Below, in pieces: positions 48,301 through 61,374 of a DNA stretch of 64,000 bases (its first letter is position 1; every line of letters starts with the position of its first letter). The notes under the pieces are model-generated. The model did not search any database. It was not told the DNA's origin and saw nothing but the letters and a program-made list of their open reading frames with translations. Source of the DNA: Adenanthera pavonina (Eukaryota; Streptophyta; Magnoliopsida; Fabales; Fabaceae); the NCBI GenBank assembly GCA_026686845.1, contig JAIVEN010000003.1:3164501-3228500 (forward strand), written 5' to 3'. The position numbers and the translations under genes are program-made.

Positions 48301-51300
48301 TCTAATTTTTAGTCAATTAACCTTTATGCAATATATCATTGAATCCAGCATGTCAAAAGCCTCGCTTTGACAGTAATTTTTCATATTTATGAAATTGACC
48401 TTGACCTAGGTTAAAAATGCAAATATTTATTCTTTTGTATTTTTTCATAATTTTTCTCAGGGACTAAAATTTAAATAATTCTTTTTTACTTTTCATATCA
48501 TACTTTCAAATTGCTTTATTTTCAATTTTGACATCCTAACTATCCAATATTTATATTGTTATACTTAACGCATCAAGAGTTTCGATTGAATAGGCATATT
48601 GCATAATTTTTGACTCAGTTATGGATTTAATTCCTGTTAAAAATCTTATGAAAAATTAATTCTAATTAAAGGCCAAACATAATTCTTTCTAAGGACTATA
48701 TGTAAAGTTAATTCTAATTAAGGACTAAGCATATGGAATTACCATCTTACTTCCTATAATATTCCTATATTTATAGGATGCAATAAAATGTATGAAAGGA
48801 TGGGAAATGAAGTGAGTCAAATATGTCATATATTCGCGCTTTAGAATAAATTAATTTCTCATCTAATTTTTAGAAGAAGTTATGTTTTATCCTTAAATGG
48901 AATTAATTTTCCATAAGGTCATTAGCAGAAATTAATTTCAGAACTTACCATGAAAAATATGCAATATATCACTTGAATAAAAGTCCGTCATAAGATGAGC
49001 GCAATGGTATAAGTATTACATAGTTATGAGGTATAGATTGAGAGATAAAACAATTTAAAAGTTAATGTGAATAGTGAAAAAGAAAAAAATAAAATTATTG
49101 GTCTTTGAGTGAAATTACAAGTAAGTGCTTGAAAGAATTGATAATTAAATTTTTAACTCAACTTAAGGGCAAAATGGTCATTTCCTAGATTATAAGTAAA
49201 ATGTGAATATTACATTTAAGTTTTAAGAAAAAACTGTTAATATCATAAAATGCATAAGTGACTAAGAAAAACGGAAAGACACCATTAAGCATAAAGAATG
49301 ATAAATAGGTCATTTTTTCAAATTAAACAGAAAAATAACAAAAATTGTATTTTGGCTCCAAAAATCAAGAATCCTTTTATGTTAGTCCCTTAAGAGTGAG
49401 TTCAATTTGAAGAGGAAAAGAGAAAGAAATTTAGAGAAAATTACACCTAATGACTAGAAAGTTTAAAATTGTAAATTTACCTCAAGTTAAGGTTATTTTC
49501 AGAAATATGAAAAATTATAATCAAAGTGAAGCTCTCGATGAGCTAAACCCAATGGTATATAGTATGAAATTTAATAAGATCAAAATCATATTTATTGGGT
49601 AATTATATTTTACTATTAATATTTTATCCTATTAAGGTTACTTTAAACTGCAGGAAAAGGAAATACTAATTCAAGGATAATGATTTGACCTTGCTAAAAT
49701 ATATTTTAGGTCAAAATAATGATTTTAGTCTAAAAGTTATTTTTGGATAATCCTGTACCAATTTAGTGATAATTTCGGTAAAAAAATTTAATTAGTAGGG
49801 TAAATTTAATCGGTAAAGAATATTTTGATCTATAAAAATTATTGAAGCAATTTTTGGTAAAAAAATGGAGTGAGCCGCATCTAATTGCAACTTATGGACA
49901 TAAGTGGAATTCTTAGAAAAACTTTTTAAAGAAAAAGTGAATAAAGAGTTTAAGTCATTAACTATCATCATTTTCAACCAAGAGCACGCAGAAATAGTGG
50001 TCGAGGAGAGAAAAGTGGTGTGAAAAATAGGAGGAGAAAAGGAGAAGAAAAAAGGCAAGGGTTTGCTTCCAAACTTCCAAGGTAACTTTCTTTAGCTAAT
50101 ACTTTGTATATACTTGAGTTATGTAAGGATTTATGGAGTATTTTCTCAAATATTCCCACTGAAATTTCTGACCTAGAAAGAGAGTAGAGAGATAAAGTTG
50201 TGCCATGAATAAACCAATTAATGAAAAGTGAAGTATATGTTACAAGATGTAAGATTTTGGCATTGGTTTCAAAGATTGATGAATTATTATTTTTCTACAA
50301 TTTCTTCAAATTTTTTGCTGATTTAAGGTTTAAGATTGGAAGGAAATTTCATGATTTTGACCCTAAAAATGAATTCCTTGGGTCCAAAATAGGTTAAGAC
50401 AAGTATGTTGTACAAGAAATTCCTAAAGAATAACTATATAAAATTTTAAGGTTTAAGTGCCATTTTGTGAGGCAAGAGTTTGAATCAATGGATTGAGACT
50501 TGATTATATGATGCTATAGGGTTCTAAGAGGTAATTGAAGGCCAAAGAAAGAGTGTGCCAAGTTTGGAAAGAATTGGAAAGCTAAAAAGGTAGTTTACTA
50601 ATCTAATCTTGCATTGTATTATTATATAGTTTGCAATGATTTTGATGTTTTGCTAAATCTTTGTGATGATTTGTTGATATTAGCCGAATTATTTGAGGTA
50701 TCTTGTGACCTTGAGATGTCTAAAATATAAGAGGAAACTCTATCCAATTTTCTACAAAATGTTTGAGCATAAATGATTCTAGATGTTTGAATGATGATTG
50801 GTGATGAATGCTTGTATTATATGATAATATAATTGCTTGATTGGTGATAACTACTGAGATTCCATGAATCTCACCCTTTTCAAATGATTATCCAAGATAG
50901 GTCCAAGGTATGACATGAATCATGGTAAAGCTAAGAAGATTGAGGACAACCATGATTATTGAGCCAATTGGATGCATTATTTGGCAATTTGTATAAAATA
51001 TGCAATATGCTACGAATATGTAATTTGATATAGTTATGCTTTTATGCGTCTTATATGATGTTATGTATGGATATAGAACCATGAATGATGATGTATTATG
51101 TTTATGAAGTTTATTATGCTAAAGTATGGATGAAAAGATTCAATCTGAATACCCTGATAGAACATAAGTACTGTTCATTTTAAATAAGAGAATTAGTTTA
51201 AGTGATTTATATGGTCTAAAAGTAGATGAAATAAACTTTCTATAGAGTCAAAGAACATTTAAATTGGATAAGTATATAATTTATGGTAAATTTTCAAAGT

Positions 51301-52900
51301 TAAGGTTCAAAAATAGGGCAAGATTGGAAACCTGGAACCTTGAACCTAGATATTGGAAATTTCAAAAGGGATTATAAAATTGTACATAGCTCCAAAAATT
51401 TATTGATTTGTATGTATGGAAATTTTATGTCTTAGCTTTAATATGCCGTTAGTTTGAGTGCAATTGGATTTATATAACAAGAGTTATACAAATTTTACGA
51501 AGACTATTCCAGTTACAGTTGAGCTCTGATCCCTATTAGTTTAAGTTAATGCCCGCCCCTATTTTAGTGTAATAAATATATAAAGAAATATTTTTAAAAA
51601 TTAGACACATAGGTCTTTCTAAAAAAATAGAGAATGCAAGATTTGACTTAGAATATCAGGAGATATGAATTTTTAAATATTAAGATCAAAACCTGGAAAA
51701 TTTCAAAATGACCAAATATATAATAAATGTTTGTAAAATGAACTATACACATTGGTCTATAAAATGCTTTGTTTCATATTTTTCCTATGAATATAATCTT
51801 TTTAACTATTTTTAGATACTTGAATCACTTTGATATGATTTGTATAGAATTAGTTATAAATTTTTAAAGTTCAATGGATAAAATGGAAATTGCACAATGA
51901 ACAGTACGTGAAATAAAGGAAAACCTGTTTTGATTTTTTTATGCAATCAAATATCTAATCATGCAATAATGGACATAATTGGAGTCTAATACATGAAAAA
52001 TGGACTTTAGTTTAAGATGCTAAACTTTCTTTCCCACCTTTTCATGCATCTCATACCACATTCTCATATCTCAACACATATAGTGGTATTCTTTATGCAA
52101 TTTAAAATGTTACATTTTCTCTTAATTTCTGTGCAAAGAAACACTTCGCTCTTTACCTTTATACCTAGACTGAAAATCTTAGTCCAAGAGCAGAAGAAGA
52201 AAACTCTAAAAACCTAACTAAAACCACTTGAACCTTTAATTAGAAGCCTTAAAGCATCAAAAGAATAAACTTACCTCTTAAAGCTTGATCTTTTTTCTTC
52301 CTTCTCCCTCTCTTCTCTCACGCCTTCTCTCTTCTCTCTTAGGTGTTTCAGCAGCTCTTCCTCTCTCTTTTTCTTTTCTAAGTTGGCCGAAGAGGAGGGA
52401 GTATAAATAAAGAAGCAAAATCACTCAATTTTGGCCTAGTGTCCTTCAAGAATGTTCAACCTAATTCAAGAGAAATAATAAAATATTTCAATCTCTCATG
52501 TGCTGAAAAATCACCCCACTTTAAAGAGAGAGTGTGTATACAATATTGCATATTTATTCTAGTTCAGATATATCTTGTATTGGTTATTTTATGTTTGAAC
52601 TTTTAAAGTTACTTTAACAGTATTTTATTACTTTGTGCCTTGCATTGCAAAAATTTTACACAACTAATATATCTTTTCTATGTTGAAATGTAGGTGTTGA
52701 AGTATGACAACAAATTATATTGATGAATTGAAGGGAAAAGAGGGATAACTGGTGCATCTATATAAATGGTAGAATTTTTAGACTATTTTGTCTAATTTTT
52801 GGATTGTTTTTCATACATAATTGTTACTGAAAAATTATGTTCTTGTTGAGTAAAATGTGGTATGGTTTTGTTTTGAATTAGAAGTGACTTCATTTAGGAG
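45330..52900. repeat. Old LTR-retrotransposon-like mosaic, no protein domains left
   Basis: Three modules look like noncoding LTR parts. Minus-oriented modules at about 46370-47400 and 52200-52460 each have a CT-rich leader next to TATAAATA-like DNA. A plus-oriented module lies at about 48900-51580, with a GA-rich leader (49990-50060) and the short palindrome TGAGATTCCATGAATCTCA at 50853-50871. A degraded reverse version of that palindrome (GGGATTGAGTAATCTTA) is at 46388. This motif recalls the ends of Tekay-type gypsy LTRs, but that is from memory. A direct repeat with AATTCTAATTAAGGACTAAGCA-type text occurs near 47920-48010 and 48640-48770. Edges and target duplications are not resolved. 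No gag, protease, integrase or reverse transcriptase frames are seen. Confidence 0.45.
47850..47882. repeat. Palindromic (CA)n(TG)n microsatellite
   Basis: About nine CA units run directly into about eight TG units around a central ACGT, so the block is its own reverse complement and can fold into a hairpin or cruciform. Confidence 0.9.
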
Positions 52901-52979
52901 GATTTCTCAATTGTAATTATTACATCTATTTGTTCTAACTTTTTTAGTTTTAAAAATAATTTCACAAGTGTTTAACCAG

Positions 52980-55860
52980 AAGTCAAAGCGAAATTTTGAG
53001 AGCTGGTCATACCTTACATGGTTTGGTAATTAGGTATGAAATTTCATTCTTGTTGAATCAAATGTTTTGATGATTCTAAACCAACTAGAGTTTGAAAGAA
53101 AGATATCAAAGGTGCATAAAAGACTTCAAGTGAAGAAATCTAAGAAAACAAGTATAAGATTTTTTATTGAATTCAAATAAGTAAAAGATTTTGATTTTGC
53201 AAGAGAATGTGTTAAAATGCATTTTTGCGATAATTCATGAAGTATTTGAAAAATATCCACTATCAGACAAACTTTGAATTGTTAAACTTGATTTATTACT
53301 TTGGAAATTCAAATTTTGGTATTTGAAATTCGAACTTCGGAATGAAAATATGTTAGTCAAAAAAGAGGTCTCTCTGACAGACGAATTTCATCTTTGAAAA
53401 TTTGAATTTCGGGTAAAACACAAAATATGAAAAATGAAAAATTCATCTGAAGATATATTAAAGTTCATCTGAAAATAAAGTTTAGAAAAAGTTCTAAGTT
53501 AGTTCTCTGACAGATGAACTTTGACTTTGAAAATTTGAACTTTGAAAAATAGTTTGCAAGACTGCTATGATAGTCTTTCGACATACGAATTTCAGTATTT
53601 ATAAATTCAAACTTTGAAATTAGGTCTGATAAGAGATCTCTTTGATAGATGAACTTTGATATCTGAAAACTCTCTTAGAGAGTAGATGATACATTGAAAG
53701 CTCACTCTATTGAGATGAATTTTTCAGACAATGCTGAGATAGAAAGATTTTACAAATTGTAGTAACATTTTAGCATCAACTCTCTTAAGATTGTTATCTA
53801 TAAGTTCAAATGATGTTCTACTAATAGATTTGTGGTGCAACTAGACGTTAGACACTATATCTAGCTGTTAGAGACGTTACCCAATGGTTACTCTGTAAAA
53901 CTATCTGTTCACCAACTGCATTTAATGCGTCTAACATCCAAAGTTTGAATTTTGGGGTGTCAACAGACGAATTTCGCAGAGACCATAAGTTAAAGATTTT
54001 AATGTTGAACTTCAAAGTTCGTCTGTTTAAAGGTAAAATTCGAATTTTCATCTTAACAAATATTTTTCATGTTGGAATATACAAATTTTCAAGTTTAAAG
54101 TTCTTCTGAAAAGTGTGAATAGTTATTTCATATTGCTATAGTACTCTCAAAATTCAAATTTTGGAGGCCTGAAATTCGTCTATCAGAGCTCAGCTCAATA
54201 TGACACAAGTTCTTCCTTTCGAAATTTGAATTTTGGATATGAAAATTCGTCTGTTGCCTGTTCTAGAAGTATTTTTACATTATGGAGGTTCAAAATTCAA
54301 ATTTTCAAAGTCAAAATTTGTCTGTTAGACTTGAAGTTTGAATTTTAGATGTGGAAATATGTCTGTTGGCTATTCCAGAAGCATTTTCACATTCTAGAGT
54401 TTCAAAATTCAAATTTTGAAAGCCAAAATTTGTCTGTTAAACTTGAAGTTTAAATTTCAGAAGCCAAAATTCGTCTATTAGTGGCAGGCTTAATATGGCA
54501 CAAAGGTTCTGCTCGAAATTTGAATTTCGGAGGCTCGAAATTCATTTATCAGTGGCAGAACCTCCGTAACTTCAAACTTTGCATTGTAAATAATTTTGTA
54601 GAAGTTATAACTCTCTAATTTTAACTCCAAATTAAGTAAATGACCTATGGTTGGAAAGCTATCAATGTCTACTTTCAAATACAACAAGTTTCACTTAAAA
54701 AAAAAATATTTTGTGATATATGATCAAACTAATGATAAGAGGTCAAAACTAAAAATCTATATCTCACTACTCAAATTTAAATGACCATAATTTTTTCATA
54801 TGACCTTTATTTTAAGTGAAATAACCTTATTTGAAAAGCTTACTAAGTCTAGTTTTATACGAAATAATTTTCATATCAAAGCCATATGTATTTTGAGAGA
54901 TGTATAAAAAATACTAATTAAAGATTAAACTCTAGATTCTTGAAAACCAGATTTCACTATATTTAAAAGCAAGAATGTATTACTTTGATAACCAAAACTT
55001 CTTGAGGCAATCAAATGCAATTGTAAATCATTGAGTTTCATTGTAAAGTTCAAATTTTGAAATCTAAAATTCATTTGTTAGAGGAACTAATTTTGAACTC
55101 TTTTTATACTTTAATATCAGACGAACTTTGTCATGACTTCAAACGAATTTTGCACTTTTCACTAACTATGTTTAGCTCAAAATTTGAAATTCAATACTTG
55201 AAATTTGTCTGTCAGAGGTGATATCTCTGAAACTTCAAATTTCAGTCAGCAAGATTTGAATTTTCAACAAAATACATAAGCATTAACTTCAAAATTTATC
55301 TGTCAGTCAGTGTCTTTCAACTTTAACATATGCTAATATCAGATTTACTTGATCTAACTCATTTAAAACATATGGTAATAAGATTAAGTAATTTTCAAAG
55401 ATTAATCCTATCTCAAGACTTAAATGGAAACAAAATATACCTAATAACTAAGTCTTCAAATGTTGAGTTCCACTTCCACTTGGTCATTTCCTTTTTGACA
55501 TGCTCTCTTCTGATCTTCCATTTTTGAAGCATCCTTTCTTTTCTTCTTTCTTGAGTGAGGCATGATATTAATTTTTATTTCTTTATTTCAATACTCACTC
55601 TTCTTACTTGGACCATTCTACATTTAATATATTACACTTACAAACTAAGTAGTTAGTCCAGTTTATATATCCAACTTATATTATTCATTGTAAAAGTACA
55701 ATGGATATATTTACACATAGCATGATATATATATTATAACTATAATTAAATACATGATAATGCATATTTTACTTCTTTAAGGAACATTATATATGTCAGA
55801 TACATATGATGCATTTATTCCTTATTACTTTATATTTATCATTATCAAAACTTATATGAT
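52980..55860. repeat. AT-rich repeat family with diverged internal tandem units
   Basis: Dozens of variants of TTGAAATTTGAATTTTGG and AAATTCGTCTGTTAG alternate through 53250-54560. A clear pair of about 113-bp units is 54240-54352 and 54353-54465. They share GTCTGTT, TTC.AGAAG.ATTTT.ACATT and TTCAAAATTCAAATTTT. The 3' part (54620-55600) is the family also present at 27.6-28.3 kb. No coding potential is seen. Downstream, to 55860, is plain AT-rich DNA. Confidence 0.7.
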
Positions 55861-55871
55861 ACTAAATCTAA

Positions 55872-56279
55872 CATTCCTAACTTGCTGGGAGAGACCTTAT
55901 AACAGCCTGAACTTGTTATTCATCTGAAAGCATGTGGCTGGTTGCTTTCAGTTCTCGTATCATATTTGACATTTCACATAAATGCTGCTTCATGGGAGTA
56001 TTCGGACATAGCTTATAGGTAACAAATTTTATGGCGAGTCTTTGAATCTTAGATGCAAAAGTGCCTCAAAACTTGTCCTTAAGAGCTATTCACATAGCTT
56101 GTACAGTTGTATACTGCTCATACTCACACATTAGATCATCTGCCATGGCACTCAGCATGGTGATTCGAGCAATGCTGTTCTTTTTTTTCCAGGAAATGTA
56201 GGCCTCCATGTCCCTTCTATGTTGAGCAGTGTTCCCTTGCTCAGGTTCCATTAAAACAATGGTCAACAGCTTTACGGCA
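55872..56279 (-). pseudogene. Ty1/copia-type gag (UBN2 domain) fragment with stops
   Basis: One minus-strand frame reads VLMEPEQGNTAQHRRDMEAY, then ADDLMCEYEQYTTVQAM, LCPNTPMKQHLCEMSNMIRE and QVQAVIRSLPAS, the order of the gag polyprotein of plant copia elements (MKQHLxxMSxMIRELK...DEQQVxAVIRSLP). The frame is broken by three in-frame stops: TGA after QAM, TGA in DKF/GT and TAA in DE/QV (for the expected CAA). Nothing further of the element (nucleocapsid knuckle, integrase, RT) is found downstream, so only a truncated gag relic remains. Confidence 0.85.
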
Positions 56280-58380
56280 TCCTATTCCTCTAAAACATAG
56301 GATACATTTCTATGTCGTATATCCCAGTTATCCATTCAGTTTGTCCCTTTTATTAAGCTTAGCAATAATGTTTTTGCCTACCATTCTACATAATTATAAC
56401 ACAAAGTATTATATAATATTTTTTATTTGTATTTATCCTGGAGTAGGTACATAGCAGCTCTACTAAGATTCACGATCGAGAGTCTACATTTTGTTTACCC
56501 CTATCACATGAAACTTAGTTTTGTCACTATTTCCTATCAAGAATTTATGCGAATAATTCTTATGTATTTTATAGCCCATAGATGGCTTAGTATTTAAGAG
56601 CTCCTACTTGATATACACTTACTCTTATTTAGATGGAGTATTTACATTTTAATAGATAAAAAAATTAATGATATCCATAAATAAATAAAATAACAATGTT
56701 CTACAATTTAAAATAAAATTAAAAAATGATAAACAAAGTCAAAGACAATCAAGTCTAAATTAACACAATTCATAAAGGAATAAAAAAAATATCACGCTTC
56801 TTTCTCCCCCCCTTTTTTGTTCATTTATGTTGCTCAAGTGTGCGTCTTTGATATTTATGTGTAGGATGCATCGAGGTTAGCTCACGATATTTTTCGCTTA
56901 AGTGGGTCTGAAAATTTTGTTCATCATGACCTTTCAAAAATTTAATGACGTCCAGGACCGTAGGCTGTGGAATAGGCCATATGCGAGAAGCAATGAGTGC
57001 CCAAAAGTCATCAACAGGAAGATAATCTAAGAGGATATTGACCCATGTCTACTTAGCAAAAAATTAATCATTAAATATAAATTCTTCAAGAAAAGGAATG
57101 AGCGGGAAGGTAGCGTCTCATGAACAAAATCATGATGGAGTCTATTAACCAAGCAAAGGATATCGAATGGAGACTCGATTGGAAGATATGGGTCCACTGC
57201 TGGATTTTTTTACTGGACTTCCATTGTAGGTTTTCCAGTTTAATGGTCATATGGTACCTTTGGGAGACCCCCTTTTTCCTTTGATGCTTTTTTTGGCTCT
57301 TTTTGTGGTTCTTCTTGTGGTTTCTCTGATGGTTTCTTTCCTGGATCCTATGCTTCCTCAAGATCCTCTAATGGGCCCTCTTTTAGATCCTTTCTTCCTC
57401 AGAATCCTCTAATGGGTCATCCTCTTCCTCAAGATCTTTTCCTGGTGCTTCCTGTGAATCCTTTAACGTTTTCTCTTTAGGAGTTTCTTCTAGGTTGACA
57501 TCAGGATTGGCTTTTAAGTAGCCATCATTTTCATAACTTCCACAAGGATCCAACAAGTATAAGTCTAACTCATCATCAATTAAATTCTTCGGTGGGTTAT
57601 TTTGCAGGTATGCAAATGTTTTAGCAAATGGAGGTGGAGCGTTCATAACATTGTCTTCTAAAGAATGAGACTGGGACAATGGGGAATACATTGGTAATTG
57701 AACATTAGAGATATAGAAAAATCAAGGAAGGATGAGAGTGTGTTAGACCCTTGTACTCAAGTGTAGGAGAGGATACATACTTAGAGAAACTTATAATTAC
57801 CTAAAAAAAAAAGGAAAATAGGTACTGTTTAAGGGCTTTTCTTAACTTTTTGGCTATAAAAACAATTAATAAAATGCTCAAAATAAGTATATAGTATATC
57901 AAAATGAAGCTCACAAATTTAGGGATTTTTTGCAACAAACAGTGTCTAAAAATACCCTCGAACGCACCTTTACATGCTCCTAGAAGCTCAAAGAAAAAAA
58001 AAATCCAAAAAAAAAGATCAACACATTCCCATGTCCGTTACTGGCGCGTGAGCTTCACGTGCCACCATGGACGGTGAATCCTGCCACATGCGCTGGTCTG
58101 GTGCTATCTACGCACTGTCCGCTCTCCGATGGAGTGCTCCACTTGGCCAAAAGTTATGTTGATGGGCCCCCACGTGCCACATCAGCATTTAATAATATTA
58201 ATATAAAAATATTTTTTTTGTTTTGGTTTGGGCTAGTCTCGGGTCCAACCCAGATCCTCCTAGTCTGATCCGCTTCACCCCCTTTTTTGTTGGTTTGGAG
58301 AGTTGGGCTAATTGATAGACGACCTAATTTTCGAGTGGCCCAGTTCGCCTAATTTCCTCCTTTTTTTTATAGGTTGCATT
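56280..58380. other. Unresolved region with minus-strand frames, probably retroelement-derived
   Basis: The minus strand has two longer frames: 57383-57691 (102 codons, strongly acidic, ending in ED-rich sequence) and 57086-57361 (91 codons, Lys/His-rich start). They overlap in an ED/KH-coding low-complexity stretch, so they may be one frameshifted gene. I recognise no domain. At 58022-58190 a GC-richer block carries two CACGTGCCAC motifs (G-box core). It could be the 5' end of the retroelement whose gag lies at 55.9-56.3 kb. Confidence 0.35.
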
Positions 58381-58385
58381 TTGAC

Positions 58386-58432
58386 AAAATGACGTGTCGT
58401 TTTGGCCGTACACCAAAACGACATGTCGTTTG
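58386..58432. repeat. 20-bp inverted repeat (hairpin)
   Basis: The left arm AAAATGACGTGTCGTTTTGG (58386-58405) and the right arm CCAAAACGACATGTCGTTTG (58413-58432) pair with few mismatches around a 7-base loop CCGTACA. It is GC-richer than its surroundings. Confidence 0.8.
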
Positions 58433-59039
58433 GGTTATCCTTGACCTCCAGCCGGGTTAGTCCAACCCAATTCATACCCGATGGTAGACCTGCAAACCTG
58501 CCACCATTTTTCCCCTCGTCTAATGTCCGTTTGACATGATTTCAGTGCATTTTTCTTATCTCATCGTTCTCTACATGATGGTGGTTTCCATTGGTCCAAA
58601 AAATAAAAATTTGGATATTTAGATTAAAAAAAATTTGAGACCCCTTCTAGAATCTAATTTGCCTAGATTTCTAATTTGCATTTATAATGAGTGCAGAGAT
58701 AGTATGCAAATTATATATGCACTTATAATAAAATATAGAGACTAAATGCAAATTTATGAACATAGAGAGAGTAAATTAATGAAGAAAGTAGCAAAAAAAA
58801 TTGTTGAAATTCAAGTGAAGAATTTCACAAAAGATTTTCTCTTATATATGTATAATAAGAATATATGAGTGTCCAATAAGATAGCGTGAAAAATTTTTAC
58901 TCAGAAATTAATCAGGCTTTTGATATCAAATTTCTAACAAAGCAAGACTTGATATCAAATTCTCGTATCAATGATCTGACTTGTTACTTTATTATTTAAA
59001 ATGACTCGTGTACTTGCAACGTAAACTATTTATTTTGTT

Positions 59040-60600
59040 CTTTGTCATGAGCTTTTCACTTAAGATTCCTAGTGGAAACTCATTGACTTCATTCTTTAGT
59101 ATCTTCATGATCTCTCTTAATACTTATAAGTGGGCAATAGTTTGTAAAATTAAAAGGAGAAAGTACGGCTGGTGAATTAATTATAAAAAAAACTTTAGTT
59201 AATAAAAAGTGTTAAAATTTAAAATACTTACCAATAAAATTAGGAGAATGTTTGGTATTAAAATGTAACTCCCCTAAATTAAAATAAAAAGAATGTATCT
59301 AACAGCATACAATTAATTGGTTGGAAGAAGTAGTAACCTATACTATAAAAGAATGTGTGGATTTGATTATGTGAAGAAGTAATTGACTGTTTCTTTGGAT
59401 CATCAACAGATTGGTATTGACTCCTCAGCCAACTGACTACTTAAAATCACAAATATTACTATTACGCTAAGAAAATCATTAATATCTACTCCAAATAAAA
59501 AAAATTAATATTTTTTCCCATAAATCGATACATTCCTTACTTAAGATATATGAAGTTTGGATTCTCTGCAGTGAGGCTTAATCTCTTGTGCACCTGTTGC
59601 GACTTATGACTTTTTTTTTTTGTTTAACTTAATGTTTATTGTTTTTCTTTGGACCACACGTTTATTGTAAGTTTCAACACTTCGGATAGGGGCACTAACT
59701 GCACAGCTAAGACCCAAATTGATGATATAGTTCTAGTAGAATTGATATATATTAAAATTTGAAAGAAATCATATTATTTATTAATCATAAATAAATAGTA
59801 CCTCATATTAATGTCCTACAATACATGGGATCCACCTTTAGGTCATTTTTTAGGGATATAGAATTTCTCTCTTATTTTTTCCGTTATGAAACTTCTTTCA
59901 TATGACTTAATTCTCATAGAATTCCATTAAATTAATATTTGAATAGTCTCTATAAAACAACTATCATGTAATAATATGACTTAATTAGAGGTATATTACA
60001 TGAATTTGAGGAATAAATCATATTGTTCTTCTTCAAGATTTATGAATAGTATGACACAGTATAAATTTTATAATTTGTATTGATATTGATATTAAATTCC
60101 CTATTTAACTTGATATCCACATGTCATTCGGAGACCGAACACTCATCGGAGGTCTTCCCTTCACCAGTTTCTCACACTATTTGCCCTGTTGTGAATGCAG
60201 TGATCACTCTCTATAACCGAAAGAATTATAAAATGTACTCTGGAAATGTTATATTATTTATTTTATGTTTAATAGAAATAATTTAAATTGAACAAATTAT
60301 TTTTCGTTTGATACATTTATATTATCTATTTCTTTATTTTTTAGTTTCTGTCTCTAAATTTAAAATGTTAATTTATATTAAAAATATAAATGACATTATA
60401 CTTAAAAATAAACGTAGTAATCTTTCAATACACGTATATTAAGCCAGGTCACTTCCTAGCTGCCTAACAAGTCGGAATAAAGACAGTGAAGCTTTTGCTT
60501 AATTTCTTCCACTTTGCCTTCTAAACAAGGCACCATTTGCCCTATTGATTGTGGCCCGTGATGCTCAGTGATCATCCTTTATCACCCAAAAATGATTAAA
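59040..60600 (+). repeat. Diverged copies of the CRK upstream module
   Basis: Landmarks of the module recur: GAAACTCATTGACTTCATTC, ATCTTCATGATCTCTCTTAA and AATTAATTGGTTGGAAGAAG (59070-59335), and CTATAAAAGAATGTGTGG near 59340. Two further echoes follow of the ...CTTCCC..TT..GCC...GTGATC part, around 60120-60215 and 60490-60590. No CRK exon follows directly. These look like remains of one or two additional CRK duplications. Confidence 0.5.
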
Positions 60601-61266
60601 TATGTTCGAAATTTTATCTCTCAAAATAATTTAAACTAAATTAATTATATTTTTGTTTTTAATTCAATACACGTATATTCACTATTTTTATTATTTTTAA
60701 AAATAATATCTTCATCACGTAGAATCTCGTGATCACTTCTCGTCTTTTCTCCTGCGGTTGTTGTCGGAAAGTCAAGCTTTCCGCCAATTCTGAAAGGCAG
60801 TTTTGGTTGAGTAATCTTGAAAGGTTGCCATAATTTTTGAAACCTTAAGAATGTTAACTAAAATTAACTAATTCTCTTAAATCTAGTAACGACTAGAGAG
60901 AGTATTTAATGGTAAAATTATACTCATTCTTTTCCTCAATGTAAGTTATTTTCAATTATCTCATAAAAATCAAGAAATATTAGTTATATTAATTAAATTA
61001 TCTAATATTTACTTTAATTTCTATTCTTATCTCTAATTAATATCATATATTTAAATTTTTTAAAGTAATTAATACTTCATAAAATAATTTAAAAAAAAAA
61101 TATTTCTTAATTAATACTCTATACACTTCTATAAAGGGATTTATATTTGATCCTATAAAATTCTTTTAAATTGTGAGTTATATAAACTAACGAATGGGAT
61201 AGAAAGATATGAAGATAAGGGTGGGGCCCACACGCATAAAGATAAGACCCATGGCATTTTTTCTAC

Positions 61267-61365
61267 GCATATGCGGAAACAAGACCAATGATGTCTGAAG
61301 CAGTTGTTTTGCTCCAAAATAATGAAAGGGTTTATTAATTAGAGAATTAATATGAAACCGTATTT
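61267..61365 (+). pseudogene. Relic of a CRK terminal exon
   Basis: GCATATGCGGAAACAAGACC... encodes AYAETRPMMSEAVVLLQN, matching AYAEIRPTMSEVVVLLQN in the last exon of CRK copy 2 (37618-37690). The following TTATTAATTAGAGAATTAAT and ATGAAACC match copy 2 with small insertions. The upstream module of copy 4 starts about 10 bp later, so the 3' end of one copy is fused almost directly to the promoter of the next. It is probably the 3' remnant of copy 3. Confidence 0.88.
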
Positions 61366-61374
61366 CATAATGGA

